A program made the translations under genes and the position numbers. 10,577 nucleotides of DNA from Bacillota bacterium (GTDB lineage Bacteria > Bacillota > Clostridia > Tissierellales > Peptoniphilaceae). The notes beneath the pieces were generated by a model. The model was given only the letters and a program-made list of their open reading frames with translations, ran no database searches and was not told the DNA's origin. Numbering within the stretch: the stretch's first letter is position 1; the number at the start of each line of letters is the position of its first letter. The stretch spans positions 1 to 10,577 of the forward strand of contig JAEXBH010000002.1 in NCBI GenBank assembly GCA_023394215.1. The letters run 5' to 3'. Positions 1 to 6,415 of the stretch are shown here, in pieces.

Positions 1-736
1 GGGTTATATCAAAGTCATATTCGGTAATGTACTTTGACCTTGTAGAGATAAGCTCTGCATACCCTCCTGTGGCAACTATTGAGACATCTTTTTTCGTCCA
101 GTTCATATCTTCAAGAATTCTCTCAATTACATTGTCAACCAAACCTATGTATCCATAAACTATACCTGACTTGATAGCTTCTATGGTAGTTTTTCCAACG
201 GCATGCTTAGGCACCTCAAGTTCTACCTTAGGAAGCTTTGATGTTCTTTCAAACAAGGCATCTGCCGCTATACCTATCCCCGGGGCTATAGCTCCCCCTA
301 TAAAATCCCCATTCGCATCCACTACATCAAAAGATATGGCTGTTCCTATATCAATCAATATAGCCGGAAGCTTATATTTATCATTTACGGCAACTGCATT
401 GGCTATCCTGTCGGCTCCGACTTCCCTTGGATTTTCATATTTAATGGAAATACCGGTCTTGGTGCCCTCACCAATTATTATGGGTTCCTTATTAAGATAC
501 TTAATGCACATAGATTTTAGGGTATGTTGAATACTTGGCACTACAGACCCTATAACTATATCTTCTATCTTATTTGAATCAACATGAAAATGATTGAAAA
601 TAGATTCGACCTGAAGACCATACTCATCCGATGTACGATAAAGTCTTGTTCCCAATCTCCAGCTTAAAATCTTTTCATCTCCATCATAAAGGCCCATAAC
701 CACATTGGTATTGCCTACATCTATCAATAATAACAT
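1..736 (-). CDS. coaX: Type III pantothenate kinase, C-terminus cut off by the window edge
   Basis: CoaX phosphorylates pantothenate with ATP, the first committed step of coenzyme A synthesis, in the cytoplasm. I translated 245 codons from an ATG at 736 to the window edge. The frame is open throughout, and since the family is about 255-260 residues, only the last 10-20 should be missing. Visible motifs are the N-terminal phosphate loop DVGNTN (residues 6-11), the pantothenate-site GADR (107-110), and DIGTA (129-133) followed by GGAIAPG (147-153), all typical of type III kinases of the ASKHA fold. AGAGG lies about 9 nt before the ATG, inside the 3' end of the preceding gene, and only 5 nt separate the two genes, so they are probably co-translated. 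Pairing with an ECF S component suggests vitamin uptake followed by trapping through phosphorylation. GTAIS replaces the more usual GTATT, a mild variant. The identity is secure. Confidence 0.95.
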   Translation of the reverse strand, partial: MLLLIDVGNTNVVMGLYDGDEKILSWRLGTRLYRTSDEYGLQVESIFNHFHVDSNKIEDIVIGSVVPSIQHTLKSMCIKYLNKEPIIIGEGTKTGISIKYENPREVGADRIANAVAVNDKYKLPAILIDIGTAISFDVVDANGDFIGGAIAPGIGIAADALFERTSKLPKVELEVPKHAVGKTTIEAIKSGIVYGYIGLVDNVIERILEDMNWTKKDVSIVATGGYAELISTRSKYITEYDFDIT

Positions 737-741
737 TCGTA

Positions 742-1335
742 CTATCCTCTTTTTTTAATTTTTAATAAGGCCAAACAAATCGGCGTTGATATTATAGCAC
801 AAACTATCATCTCCACTCCGCCATTCGTTATAGCGACCCCTCCTATATAAGCAAGGGCTGTTTCCGTCGCTTTTGCCTTGCCGGCAGCGACCATCAATTC
901 CATATACTTTTGAGCATATATTATATAAATCAAGCCCAAAACACCAACCGTATTTACAAGGGAACCAATTGCAGCGGATATTGTTATTGAAAGCTTACCC
1001 ATCTTTGTATGTTTAAGTAGCTTATATAAGTACCCTGCTATAAGGCCTATCAGAATCCTCGGAAGTATTGCTACTATAGGATTTAAAAACAGGAATGAAA
1101 ATGGTGTCGGTCTAAGTACCGCATTAAGCATAGAAACAACCCCAAATATAAAACCTAAAATCCCGCCGACAAAAGGACCTTCAACTATAGCAACTATTAC
1201 TACAGGTATATGAAGTATTGTTGCCGCTATGGGTCCCACAGGTATAATACCGAATCCTGACATTGTCAAAAAGGCAATGATTGCTGTCATTACTCCTAAA
1301 AGAGTAAGAGTCCTTGTTTGCTTTAAATTTTCCAT
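742..1335 (-). CDS. ECF transporter S component, probably pantothenate-specific (PanT-like)
   Basis: This 197-residue protein is almost entirely hydrophobic, with about six predicted membrane helices and a short basic tail ending LLKIKKRG. Length and pattern fit the substrate-binding S component of an energy-coupling-factor vitamin transporter. These proteins work with a shared EcfA-EcfA'-EcfT module encoded elsewhere. The segment around residues 30-70 (IPVGPIAATILHIPVV, then an EGPFVGGILG-like stretch) resembles the ECF_trnsprt family. Substrate cannot be read from sequence alone. Pantothenate is inferred from coaX following after 5 nt, since S-component genes often sit beside the gene that uses their vitamin. 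The ATG at 1335 has GGAGG (1346-1350) 10 nt upstream. A dedicated promoter and a structured leader precede it. The ECF family call is firm and the pantothenate specificity is likely. Confidence 0.85.
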   Translation of the reverse strand: MENLKQTRTLTLLGVMTAIIAFLTMSGFGIIPVGPIAATILHIPVVIVAIVEGPFVGGILGFIFGVVSMLNAVLRPTPFSFLFLNPIVAILPRILIGLIAGYLYKLLKHTKMGKLSITISAAIGSLVNTVGVLGLIYIIYAQKYMELMVAAGKAKATETALAYIGGVAITNGGVEMIVCAIISTPICLALLKIKKRG

Positions 1336-1345
1336 ATTAATTTTT

Positions 1346-1374
1346 CCTCCGATCCAGTTCTTTTCAGATACCGG
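1346..1374 (-). promoter_or_regulatory. Ribosome binding site of the ECF gene beside a weak leader hairpin
   Basis: GGAGG (plus-strand cctcc at 1346-1350) is the Shine-Dalgarno sequence for the ATG at 1335, with 10 nt between, on the long side. Immediately upstream in the RNA, CCGGU (1374-1370) can pair with AUCGG (1353-1349), a 5-bp stem with one G-U pair whose last base is the first G of the Shine-Dalgarno. CCGGU could instead pair with ACUGG slightly further upstream. The stems are short, so any effect on translation is speculative. The ribosome binding site itself is clear. Confidence 0.5.
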
Positions 1375-1387
1375 TCAATTTTATATT

Positions 1388-1419
1388 TAACCGAAAATCC
1401 CCTTGGAGATTTTCGGTTA
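1388..1419 (-). promoter_or_regulatory. 14-bp hairpin at the 5' end of the ECF-coaX leader
   Basis: In minus-strand RNA the arms UAACCGAAAAUCUC and GGGAUUUUCGGUUA (allowing G-U pairing) form a stem of about 14 bp closed by a CAAG tetraloop. On plus-strand RNA the same DNA gives only 12 bp and an 8-nt loop, because the inner G-U pair becomes C-A, so the structure favours the minus-strand transcript. It starts only a few nucleotides after the start site predicted from the -10 box at 1430-1435. The sequence after the stem on the minus strand is AAUAUAAAAUUGACC, not a U-tract, so it is not a canonical terminator. A 5' stabilising stem, a regulator binding site or part of a cis-regulatory leader are possible. 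It matches no riboswitch class I recognise. Confidence 0.6.
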
Positions 1420-1429
1420 TTGTAAGTTT

Positions 1430-1457
1430 ATTATATAACATAATCAGCATTTTGCAA
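1430..1457 (-). promoter_or_regulatory. Probable sigma-A promoter for the ECF-coaX module
   Basis: On the minus strand there is a TTGCAA -35 box (1452-1457, 4 of 6 consensus matches), a 16-nt spacer and a perfect TATAAT -10 box (1430-1435). Transcription should start near 1423-1424, about 90 nt before the ECF start codon. It lies in the longest intergenic gap of the window (1336-1493), after the unknown membrane protein gene, so the pantothenate module can be expressed independently of ftsH. Read-through from upstream is also possible because no terminator is visible in the gap. Confidence 0.7.
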
Positions 1458-1493
1458 GCAAAATAAATAATACTATCGATTTTTTCCAACAGA

Positions 1494-2009
1494 CTATTTT
1501 TTCAGTCTATGTTTTCTGATAACTCCATTTATTTTATCGATTTCTTCAGGCTTTACTTTGTTATAAGAAGTCTTTTCCCTATTTAAAGCCTTGTAGGAAA
1601 TCACAAGCTCATTTCTTGTTTTATCAAATCCCCACTTCTTTATCTTGTCCCACTCAACAAAATCCCCTTGAGAAACATAGCCGTTTTCAGCGAAAACAAG
1701 TTTATTCTTTGATTCTATAAAGATAACCAGAATCAAACCTATCATAACGGCGCCCACTCCGTAAAAACCATAATAGATTTGTAGGGCCCCAAAGCCTAAA
1801 ATAACAAAGCCTAAACCGTACATCATCTTGGAAAAACTTCTTTCAAATGCCTTTCTTTCTCCTGACAGCTTATTTAATGCCAACCTATGTTTAATTATTC
1901 TATAGACGAAAAATAAAATCATAAATCCGTACATCACATAAATAAACATATCATTGCTGAATATATTTGTTGACTGCGTGTTGGTATTTGTAACATTAGT
2001 TAAAAACAT
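1494..2009 (-). CDS. Unrecognised three-helix membrane protein with cytoplasmic C-terminal domain
   Basis: I do not recognise this 171-residue protein with confidence. It has a polar, Asn/Thr-rich N-terminus (1-20), a hydrophobic helix at about 21-38, and a basic loop (39-62). A helical hairpin follows at about 63-79 and 84-99 with an aromatic turn (YYGFYG), and then a soluble domain (about 103-171) ending in a basic tail. The positive-inside rule puts the N-terminus outside and the C-terminal domain in the cytoplasm. That domain, with a strand-like start, a W-D-K-I segment near 120-123 and an ELVISYK strand near 134-140, resembles small PH-like or DUF5673-type membrane proteins, a loose comparison from memory. 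The ATG at 2009 has AGGAG about 8 nt upstream. The gene begins 11 nt after the ftsH stop, so it is probably co-transcribed with ftsH. A role linked to FtsH is only a possibility. Confidence 0.8.
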   Translation of the reverse strand: MFLTNVTNTNTQSTNIFSNDMFIYVMYGFMILFFVYRIIKHRLALNKLSGERKAFERSFSKMMYGLGFVILGFGALQIYYGFYGVGAVMIGLILVIFIESKNKLVFAENGYVSQGDFVEWDKIKKWGFDKTRNELVISYKALNREKTSYNKVKPEEIDKINGVIRKHRLKK

Positions 2010-2020
2010 ATTTCCTACTC

Positions 2021-3883
2021 CTACTCTTCTTTTTCAAACTCTTCTTTAACATCCAAATCCGCCTTTTTCATTCTGCTGTCATATTTGGCTGCTATTACCA
2101 AGAAATCTTCTTTTCTTAAAGTATCCTTTTCAAGTAAAGCCTTGCTTAAATCTTCTAAAAATTCCATATTTTCTCTTAAAAGATCCTTAGCTTTTTCATA
2201 AGCTTCATTCACTATTCTTCTAATTTCCTCATCTATTTCAACAGCAAGTTTTTCTGAAACCGACTCCTTACTGTTGTAGTCTCTTCCTAAGAAAACTTCA
2301 CTATTACCGCTTCCATATTGAATTGGGCCGAGTTTATCACTCATACCGTATCTTGTAACCATAGCTCTGGCAATATTTGTAGCCCTCTCTATGTCATTTG
2401 AGGCCCCTGTAGATATATCATCCAAAACCAGCGCTTCCGCTGCCCTACCGCCAAGCAAAGAAACTATTTCATCTATCATAGCCCTTTTTGTCATATAGGT
2501 CCTATCTTCATCAGGTATAAATGATGTAAAGCCGCCTGCTGAACCTCTCGGAATAATTGTTATCATATGAACAGGATCCGTTTCAGGTAAGAAATGGGTA
2601 ACCACAGCATGACCGGCTTCGTGATAAGCTGTAAGTTTTCTTTCTTTTTCTATTATTTTCCTGCTCTTCTTCTCAGGTCCTGCCACAACTCTAATCGTAG
2701 CCTCCTCAAATATGGCTGCCGTAATCTCAAGCTTATTGTTTCTTGCAGTAAGAAGTGCAGCTTCATTGGTGATATTTTCCAATTCGGCAGGTGAAAAGCC
2801 TGAAGTTGTTTTTGCTATATTCTCAAGATCCACATCTTTAGCAAGCTTCTTATTTTTAGTATGAACCTTAAGAACTTCATACCTTTCTCTTACATCAGGA
2901 AGAGAAATTTGTATTCTTCTATCAAACCTTCCCGGTCTAAGTAGGGCTTGATCCAAAATATCCGGTCTATTTGTTGCAGCCATCATTATGATGCCTTCAT
3001 TTTTTTCAAAACCGTCCATTTCAACTAAAAGTTGATTTAAAGTTTGTTCTCTTTCGTCGTGGCCGCCTCCAAGACCTGCCCCTCTCTTCCTTCCTACCGC
3101 ATCTATTTCATCTATAAATATTATGCACGGAGCATTCTTTTTTGCTTCCTTAAACATATCTCTTACCCTGGAAGCTCCGACACCGACATACATTTCCACG
3201 AAATCGGAACCGCTTATACTGTAAAATGGAACTCCGGCTTCTCCTGCTACCGCCCTTGAAATATAAGTTTTACCGGTGCCCGGAGGTCCTACCAAAAGCA
3301 CACCTGTCGGTATCCTTGCCCCCTGGTCTATATATTTTGCAGGATTTTTAAGGAAATCCACTATTTCCTGAAGTTCTTCTTTTTCTTCCTTAAGTCCCGC
3401 TACATCTTTAAATGTGATATTATTATTTTTTATCTCATTCATCTTTGCCCTGCTCCTACCGAAATTGCTGGCCTGAGCATTGCTGTTTGCCTGCCTTTGC
3501 AGCATAAAAAACCATATAAAAGCAAAGCCGCCCACCATTATCAAAGCCGGCAAAATAGTAATCAATATGGAATTGCCCTCAACCTTCCTTGCAGAGTAAG
3601 CTATCATTCCGCTTTCTACCCTGTCCTTAAGATAATTGTCATAAAAGCTGGTTTGAAATTCAGCCGGAAGCTCTGATTTAAAATAATTTTTATCCTTAAG
3701 CTGTCCCTCAAGACTTGATCCCACTGTTGTAATACTTAAGACCTTATCTTCCTTTATTACCTTAATAAGCTGGTCTACTGAAAGATTTTTCTTTGAACTG
3801 AACCCGTCTCCTAAAAAATGCATAAACAAAATTAGGGCAAGTAGTGGGATTAAATAAATTAAAATATTTACTCTTTTTTTCAC
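2021..3883 (-). CDS. ftsH: ATP-dependent zinc metalloprotease FtsH
   Basis: FtsH is a membrane-anchored hexameric AAA+ protease that degrades misassembled membrane proteins and some short-lived regulators. The 620 residues match the family's usual length. An N-terminal helix (about 6-23), a small extracytoplasmic domain and a second helix (about 106-128) place the catalytic part in the cytoplasm. Walker A GPPGTGKT is at 199-206, Walker B IIFIDE at 254-259, and the second region of homology with the arginine finger at about 301-322. The zinc site HEAGH is at 421-425 and the third metal ligand is the Asp of STGASND (497). The start is a GTG at 3883 preceded by AGGAGG (3888-3893) with 4 nt between. 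No alternative start fits better. It begins 8 nt after the hpt stop. In B. subtilis ftsH also follows tilS and hprT, and those two proteins have been reported to influence ftsH expression. All catalytic residues are present. Confidence 0.98.
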   Translation of the reverse strand: MKKRVNILIYLIPLLALILFMHFLGDGFSSKKNLSVDQLIKVIKEDKVLSITTVGSSLEGQLKDKNYFKSELPAEFQTSFYDNYLKDRVESGMIAYSARKVEGNSILITILPALIMVGGFAFIWFFMLQRQANSNAQASNFGRSRAKMNEIKNNNITFKDVAGLKEEKEELQEIVDFLKNPAKYIDQGARIPTGVLLVGPPGTGKTYISRAVAGEAGVPFYSISGSDFVEMYVGVGASRVRDMFKEAKKNAPCIIFIDEIDAVGRKRGAGLGGGHDEREQTLNQLLVEMDGFEKNEGIIMMAATNRPDILDQALLRPGRFDRRIQISLPDVRERYEVLKVHTKNKKLAKDVDLENIAKTTSGFSPAELENITNEAALLTARNNKLEITAAIFEEATIRVVAGPEKKSRKIIEKERKLTAYHEAGHAVVTHFLPETDPVHMITIIPRGSAGGFTSFIPDEDRTYMTKRAMIDEIVSLLGGRAAEALVLDDISTGASNDIERATNIARAMVTRYGMSDKLGPIQYGSGNSEVFLGRDYNSKESVSEKLAVEIDEEIRRIVNEAYEKAKDLLRENMEFLEDLSKALLEKDTLRKEDFLVIAAKYDSRMKKADLDVKEEFEKEE

Positions 3884-3891
3884 ACTTCCTC

Positions 3892-4449
3892 CTATTCATA
3901 AACCTCTCTTTTTACTATGCCTATAAACGGTAGATTACGATATTTTTCAGCATAATCTATTCCGTAACCGACAACAAATTCGTCAGGTATTTCAAAGCCG
4001 AGATAATCTATATTTACATCTACGAGTCTTCTCTCTCCCTTATTCAATAAAGATGCTATCTTAACACTCTTAGCCCCTCTACTTAAAAGACTCGAAACTA
4101 TATAATTCATTGTATATCCTGTATCAATTATATCTTCAACTATAATTACGTGTTTTCCTTCTATATTTTGATCCAAGTCCTTAAGTACTCTCACATCACC
4201 TGTCGATGTAGTTCCTGAACCGTAACTTGATACGGACATAAAGTCAAGGGCTATAGGCAACTTTAAATTTCTCGCCAAATCCGTTAAAAACATAACCGAC
4301 CCCTTAAGTATGCCGACTAAGACAACCTGTTCCTCACAATCAGCATAATCAAGGTCAATCTTTGCTCCTATTTCCTTAACCTTTTTACTGACTTCTTCAC
4401 TTGTAATCAATACCCTACCAATCTCAGGTAGGTAACTTAAATCTTCCAT
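3892..4449 (-). CDS. hpt: Hypoxanthine (guanine) phosphoribosyltransferase
   Basis: This purine-salvage enzyme joins hypoxanthine or guanine to PRPP, giving IMP or GMP. The protein is about 185 residues, normal for bacterial HPRT. Counting from the start used here, it shows the LKGS cis-peptide loop (48-51), the flexible SSYGSGTTSTG loop (74-84), the PRPP-binding VIIVEDIIDTGYT (101-113) and the base-binding FVVGYGIDY (158-166). Two consecutive ATG codons occur at 4452 and 4449. GGAGG (4454-4458) is only 1 nt from the first and 4 nt from the second, so I chose the second, although the first would add just one Met. The gene overlaps the tilS stop codon by one base (TGATG), implying translational coupling. 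B. subtilis has the same tilS-hprT-ftsH order. The symbol hprT is also used. Confidence 0.96.
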   Translation of the reverse strand: MEDLSYLPEIGRVLITSEEVSKKVKEIGAKIDLDYADCEEQVVLVGILKGSVMFLTDLARNLKLPIALDFMSVSSYGSGTTSTGDVRVLKDLDQNIEGKHVIIVEDIIDTGYTMNYIVSSLLSRGAKSVKIASLLNKGERRLVDVNIDYLGFEIPDEFVVGYGIDYAEKYRNLPFIGIVKREVYE

Positions 4450-5792
4450 CATTCCTCCATAAGTATCTTAATATATTTGTTATCTCTCATATCCTGTCTG
4501 TTTTTATATAAATCTGCAACCATAAGTATCTGATCATCTACCTCTATTATAGGTAAAAAATCCCGCTTGTACAGGTCTACCTTTTTGTTAATCAGAAAAT
4601 CCTTAAGCTTTACATAACGACCTTTCAAATAGATCCGGTCTCCCTTAAGTCTCTTTCTGATTTTAATCCTGCCAAGTTTTTCCATAGGGATATAAAGAGC
4701 AGACTCATCTTCTTTAAAATCGCTCTCTTCAACTTTTATTTTATACCCGTTAAACTTATAAAAACCTTCACTCTTATCAATTATAAAATCTCTATCCAAA
4801 TCATTGGTATATATACTTGAAATAACAAAGTTATCGAAAGAATTATAGCATATTGTCCCATTTATTGTCATGGAATTGGCACTTTTGCCCTTCAAAACTT
4901 TTAAGAATTCATCAAAATGAACCTTTTCATAAGAGTCAAGACTATCATGCAGCTTTTCAATACAAAATCTCATAATAGCAGTTTGCTCATTTTCCTCATA
5001 ATGCAAAAGATTTTTTTTTGAAAAAACAAAGCTGTGCCTGTCCTCTTTTACAAGACTTTGACTTATTAGATCTCCTATATATTTTTCACTCAACCTCACT
5101 TGACCAAGTGCCAAGCTACCAAGTCTTACAAGGGCTTCCTTAAAGTTTATATTATAATCATTCTCTATTTTCGGGATAAGAATATTTCTTATCCTGTTTC
5201 TTGTATAATCATTTTCAAAATTACTCGTATCTTGCCTGAATGCCAGTTTTTCATCCCTGACATAGGACTCAATCTCACTTCTGAAAAATCCCAAAAGTGG
5301 TCTTATTATATTATCTTTTTTTGGTGAAATCCCGCAAAGTCCCCTTATACCGGTCCCTCTTATAATTCTCATTAATACGGTTTCAGCCTGATCATCCATA
5401 TTATGAGCAAGGGCAATTTTCCACAAACCGGCTTCTTCTTTTTCACTTATAATTGAATTAAAAAAATCAAATCTTAATTTTCTGCCAGCTTCTTCTTTGG
5501 AAATCTTCAGCTCTTTTGCATAGGCGTTCATATCTTTTGATAAGCCATGAAAAACTATGGTATTTTCAAGACATAACTTTCTCACAAAATCCAAGTCTCC
5601 AACTGCATCGTCACCCCTTACCATATGGTTAAGATGGGCAACTTCTATCTCAAGATTATACTCATTCCTTATTTTTAAAAATAAATCAAACAGGGTAACT
5701 GAGTCTTTTCCCCCAGATACCCCGATTAAAATCTTGTCATTTTGACAAATAAGCTTATTTTCTTCGATATATGCCCTAAACTTATTAATCAT
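4449..5792 (-). CDS. tilS: tRNA(Ile)-lysidine synthase
   Basis: TilS attaches lysine to C34 of the CAU anticodon of tRNA-Ile2, so that it reads AUA as isoleucine. The 447 residues fit the family (about 430-470). From the ATG used here, the PP-loop SGGKDS is at 26-31, HNMDDQAET at 130-138 and RGTGIRGL at 145-152. A C-terminal TilS domain at about 370-430 carries IRKRLKGDR and KLKDFLINKK. A GTG at 5801 would add three residues but has no Shine-Dalgarno. AAAGG (5801-5805) lies 8 nt before the ATG at 5792, so I chose the ATG. The start overlaps the end of the upstream division gene by 8 nt, and the TGA stop overlaps hpt by one base. In spore-forming relatives spoIIE and other genes lie between divIC and tilS, but here nothing does. 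AUA is a favoured codon in this window, consistent with an essential role. Confidence 0.96.
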   Translation of the reverse strand: MINKFRAYIEENKLICQNDKILIGVSGGKDSVTLFDLFLKIRNEYNLEIEVAHLNHMVRGDDAVGDLDFVRKLCLENTIVFHGLSKDMNAYAKELKISKEEAGRKLRFDFFNSIISEKEEAGLWKIALAHNMDDQAETVLMRIIRGTGIRGLCGISPKKDNIIRPLLGFFRSEIESYVRDEKLAFRQDTSNFENDYTRNRIRNILIPKIENDYNINFKEALVRLGSLALGQVRLSEKYIGDLISQSLVKEDRHSFVFSKKNLLHYEENEQTAIMRFCIEKLHDSLDSYEKVHFDEFLKVLKGKSANSMTINGTICYNSFDNFVISSIYTNDLDRDFIIDKSEGFYKFNGYKIKVEESDFKEDESALYIPMEKLGRIKIRKRLKGDRIYLKGRYVKLKDFLINKKVDLYKRDFLPIIEVDDQILMVADLYKNRQDMRDNKYIKILMEE

Positions 5793-6105
5793 TCTTTGCA
5801 CCTTTACCGTTTACATAAACTTTCTCATTCGGCTTTATCATCCCCAGATCTTCCCTGGCTTTTTTTTCAATATAATCCAAAGAATTTACCTCTTGTATTT
5901 CATTTGTAAGGTCTTTGATCTTCCCCTCAAGTTCCTTTTGATCATATACAACTTCCTGGTATCTTTCATTAAGTTTTGCTAAAACCGACCTTTGCCTGAT
6001 ATACATATATATCAGAACTATCGTAAGCAGGCTTAGAAATATCATGAGCACAGCCTGAGGATTTATTCTGTTTTTCTTAACTTTCTTAAGCTTTTTGTCC
6101 TTCAT
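5785..6105 (-). CDS. divIC: Septum formation initiator family protein (DivIC/FtsB-like)
   Basis: This small bitopic division protein is of the DivIC/FtsB type, expected to act in the divisome with FtsL and DivIB/FtsQ to activate septal peptidoglycan synthesis. It has 106 residues: a basic cytoplasmic N-terminus (1-17, many Lys), one membrane helix (about 18-36), a coiled-coil-like segment rich in Glu, Lys and Leu (about 38-72), and the family signature around DYIEKKAREDLGMI (77-90) followed by a KPNEKVYV-type tail. The ATG at 6105 follows the rqcP stop after one base, and its GAGGAG Shine-Dalgarno lies inside the last codons of rqcP. The reading frame overlaps the start of tilS by 8 nt. Position next to yabO/rqcP matches B. 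subtilis divIC. The family assignment is firm, and the DivIC name rests partly on synteny. Confidence 0.9.
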   Translation of the reverse strand: MKDKKLKKVKKNRINPQAVLMIFLSLLTIVLIYMYIRQRSVLAKLNERYQEVVYDQKELEGKIKDLTNEIQEVNSLDYIEKKAREDLGMIKPNEKVYVNGKGAKND

Positions 6106-6106
6106 G

Positions 6107-6352
6107 CTACTCCTCTAAAATCTTGAACATCTGACTTGCCTGATCTTTAAAAGACGTCTCCTTAAGTTCCAAAACCTCTATCCTGCTGGTTTTTTCTCCA
6201 AAACGAATCTCTATAATATCATGCTCCTTTACATCGTAGCCTGCTTTAATCACCTTTCCGTTTACACTTACTCTGCCGAAATCACAAGCCTCTTTGGCTA
6301 CTGTCCTTCTTTTTATAAGTCTGGAATTTTTTAAAAATTTATCTATTCTCAT
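6107..6352 (-). CDS. rqcP: S4-domain RNA-binding protein RqcP (YabO)
   Basis: The 81-residue protein is little more than a single S4 RNA-binding domain, beginning MRIDKFLKNSRLIKRR and continuing through a GRVSVNGKV core (about 26-34) to DIIEIRFG (about 45-52). This matches YabO/RqcP, the paralogue of the heat-shock protein Hsp15. In B. subtilis RqcP binds obstructed 50S subunits with RqcH and supports addition of C-terminal alanine tails to stalled nascent chains. The C-terminal extension (about 60-81) is short and charged. The ATG at 6352 has GGAGG (6357-6361) 4 nt upstream. It is the first gene after a clear promoter, and its stop is 1 nt from the next start. The yabO-divIC linkage is a conserved Bacillota arrangement, except that yabP and yabQ normally intervene in spore-formers. 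Confidence 0.93.
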   Translation of the reverse strand: MRIDKFLKNSRLIKRRTVAKEACDFGRVSVNGKVIKAGYDVKEHDIIEIRFGEKTSRIEVLELKETSFKDQASQMFKILEE

Positions 6353-6370
6353 AATTCCTCCGTACTTATA

Positions 6371-6399
6371 ATTATAACATTTCTTTGTAAACTTAGTAA
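6371..6399 (-). promoter_or_regulatory. Extended -10 promoter for the rqcP-divIC-tilS-hpt-ftsH operon
   Basis: The minus strand carries TGTTATAAT, a perfect TATAAT -10 (6371-6376) with the TGn extension, and a weak -35 candidate TTACTA (6394-6399) at 17-nt spacing. An extended -10 can compensate for a poor -35. The predicted start near 6364 gives a leader of only about 12 nt that carries the GGAGG of rqcP. The site is in the 63-bp gap between pyrE and rqcP, so the housekeeping cluster need not depend on pyrimidine-controlled transcription. Confidence 0.65.
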
Positions 6400-6415
6400 T
6401 TTTTATTTTAAAATT

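Noticed and set aside
171..530. 119-codon open frame on the plus strand
   Set aside because: It lies wholly antisense to coaX, has no recognisable domain or good ribosome binding site, and the coaX frame shows clear conserved motifs.
1388..1419. Hairpin considered as an intrinsic terminator for the ftsH side operon
   Set aside because: Neither strand has a U-tract after the stem, and the hairpin lies downstream of a perfect -10 box, so it more likely belongs to the leader of the next transcript.
1336..1430. Possible known riboswitch or T-box in the ECF-coaX leader
   Set aside because: There is no T-box sequence, no recognisable vitamin riboswitch core and only about 90 nt of leader. It is listed as a hairpin of unknown role instead.
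1491..1508. Short inverted repeat AGACT...AGTCT at the end of the membrane protein gene
   Set aside because: The stem is only 5 bp and has no U-run directly after it on the minus strand. It is too weak to call a terminator.
1791..1815. Direct repeat aaagcctaaa with 15-nt period
   Set aside because: It falls inside the membrane protein gene and encodes a repeated Leu-Gly-Phe in a hydrophobic helix. Coding constraint and composition explain it.
2014..2028. Tandem GAGTAG repeat at the ftsH stop and next ribosome binding site
   Set aside because: It covers the ftsH stop codon and the Shine-Dalgarno of the following gene. A two-copy repeat of such a purine-rich motif is expected here.
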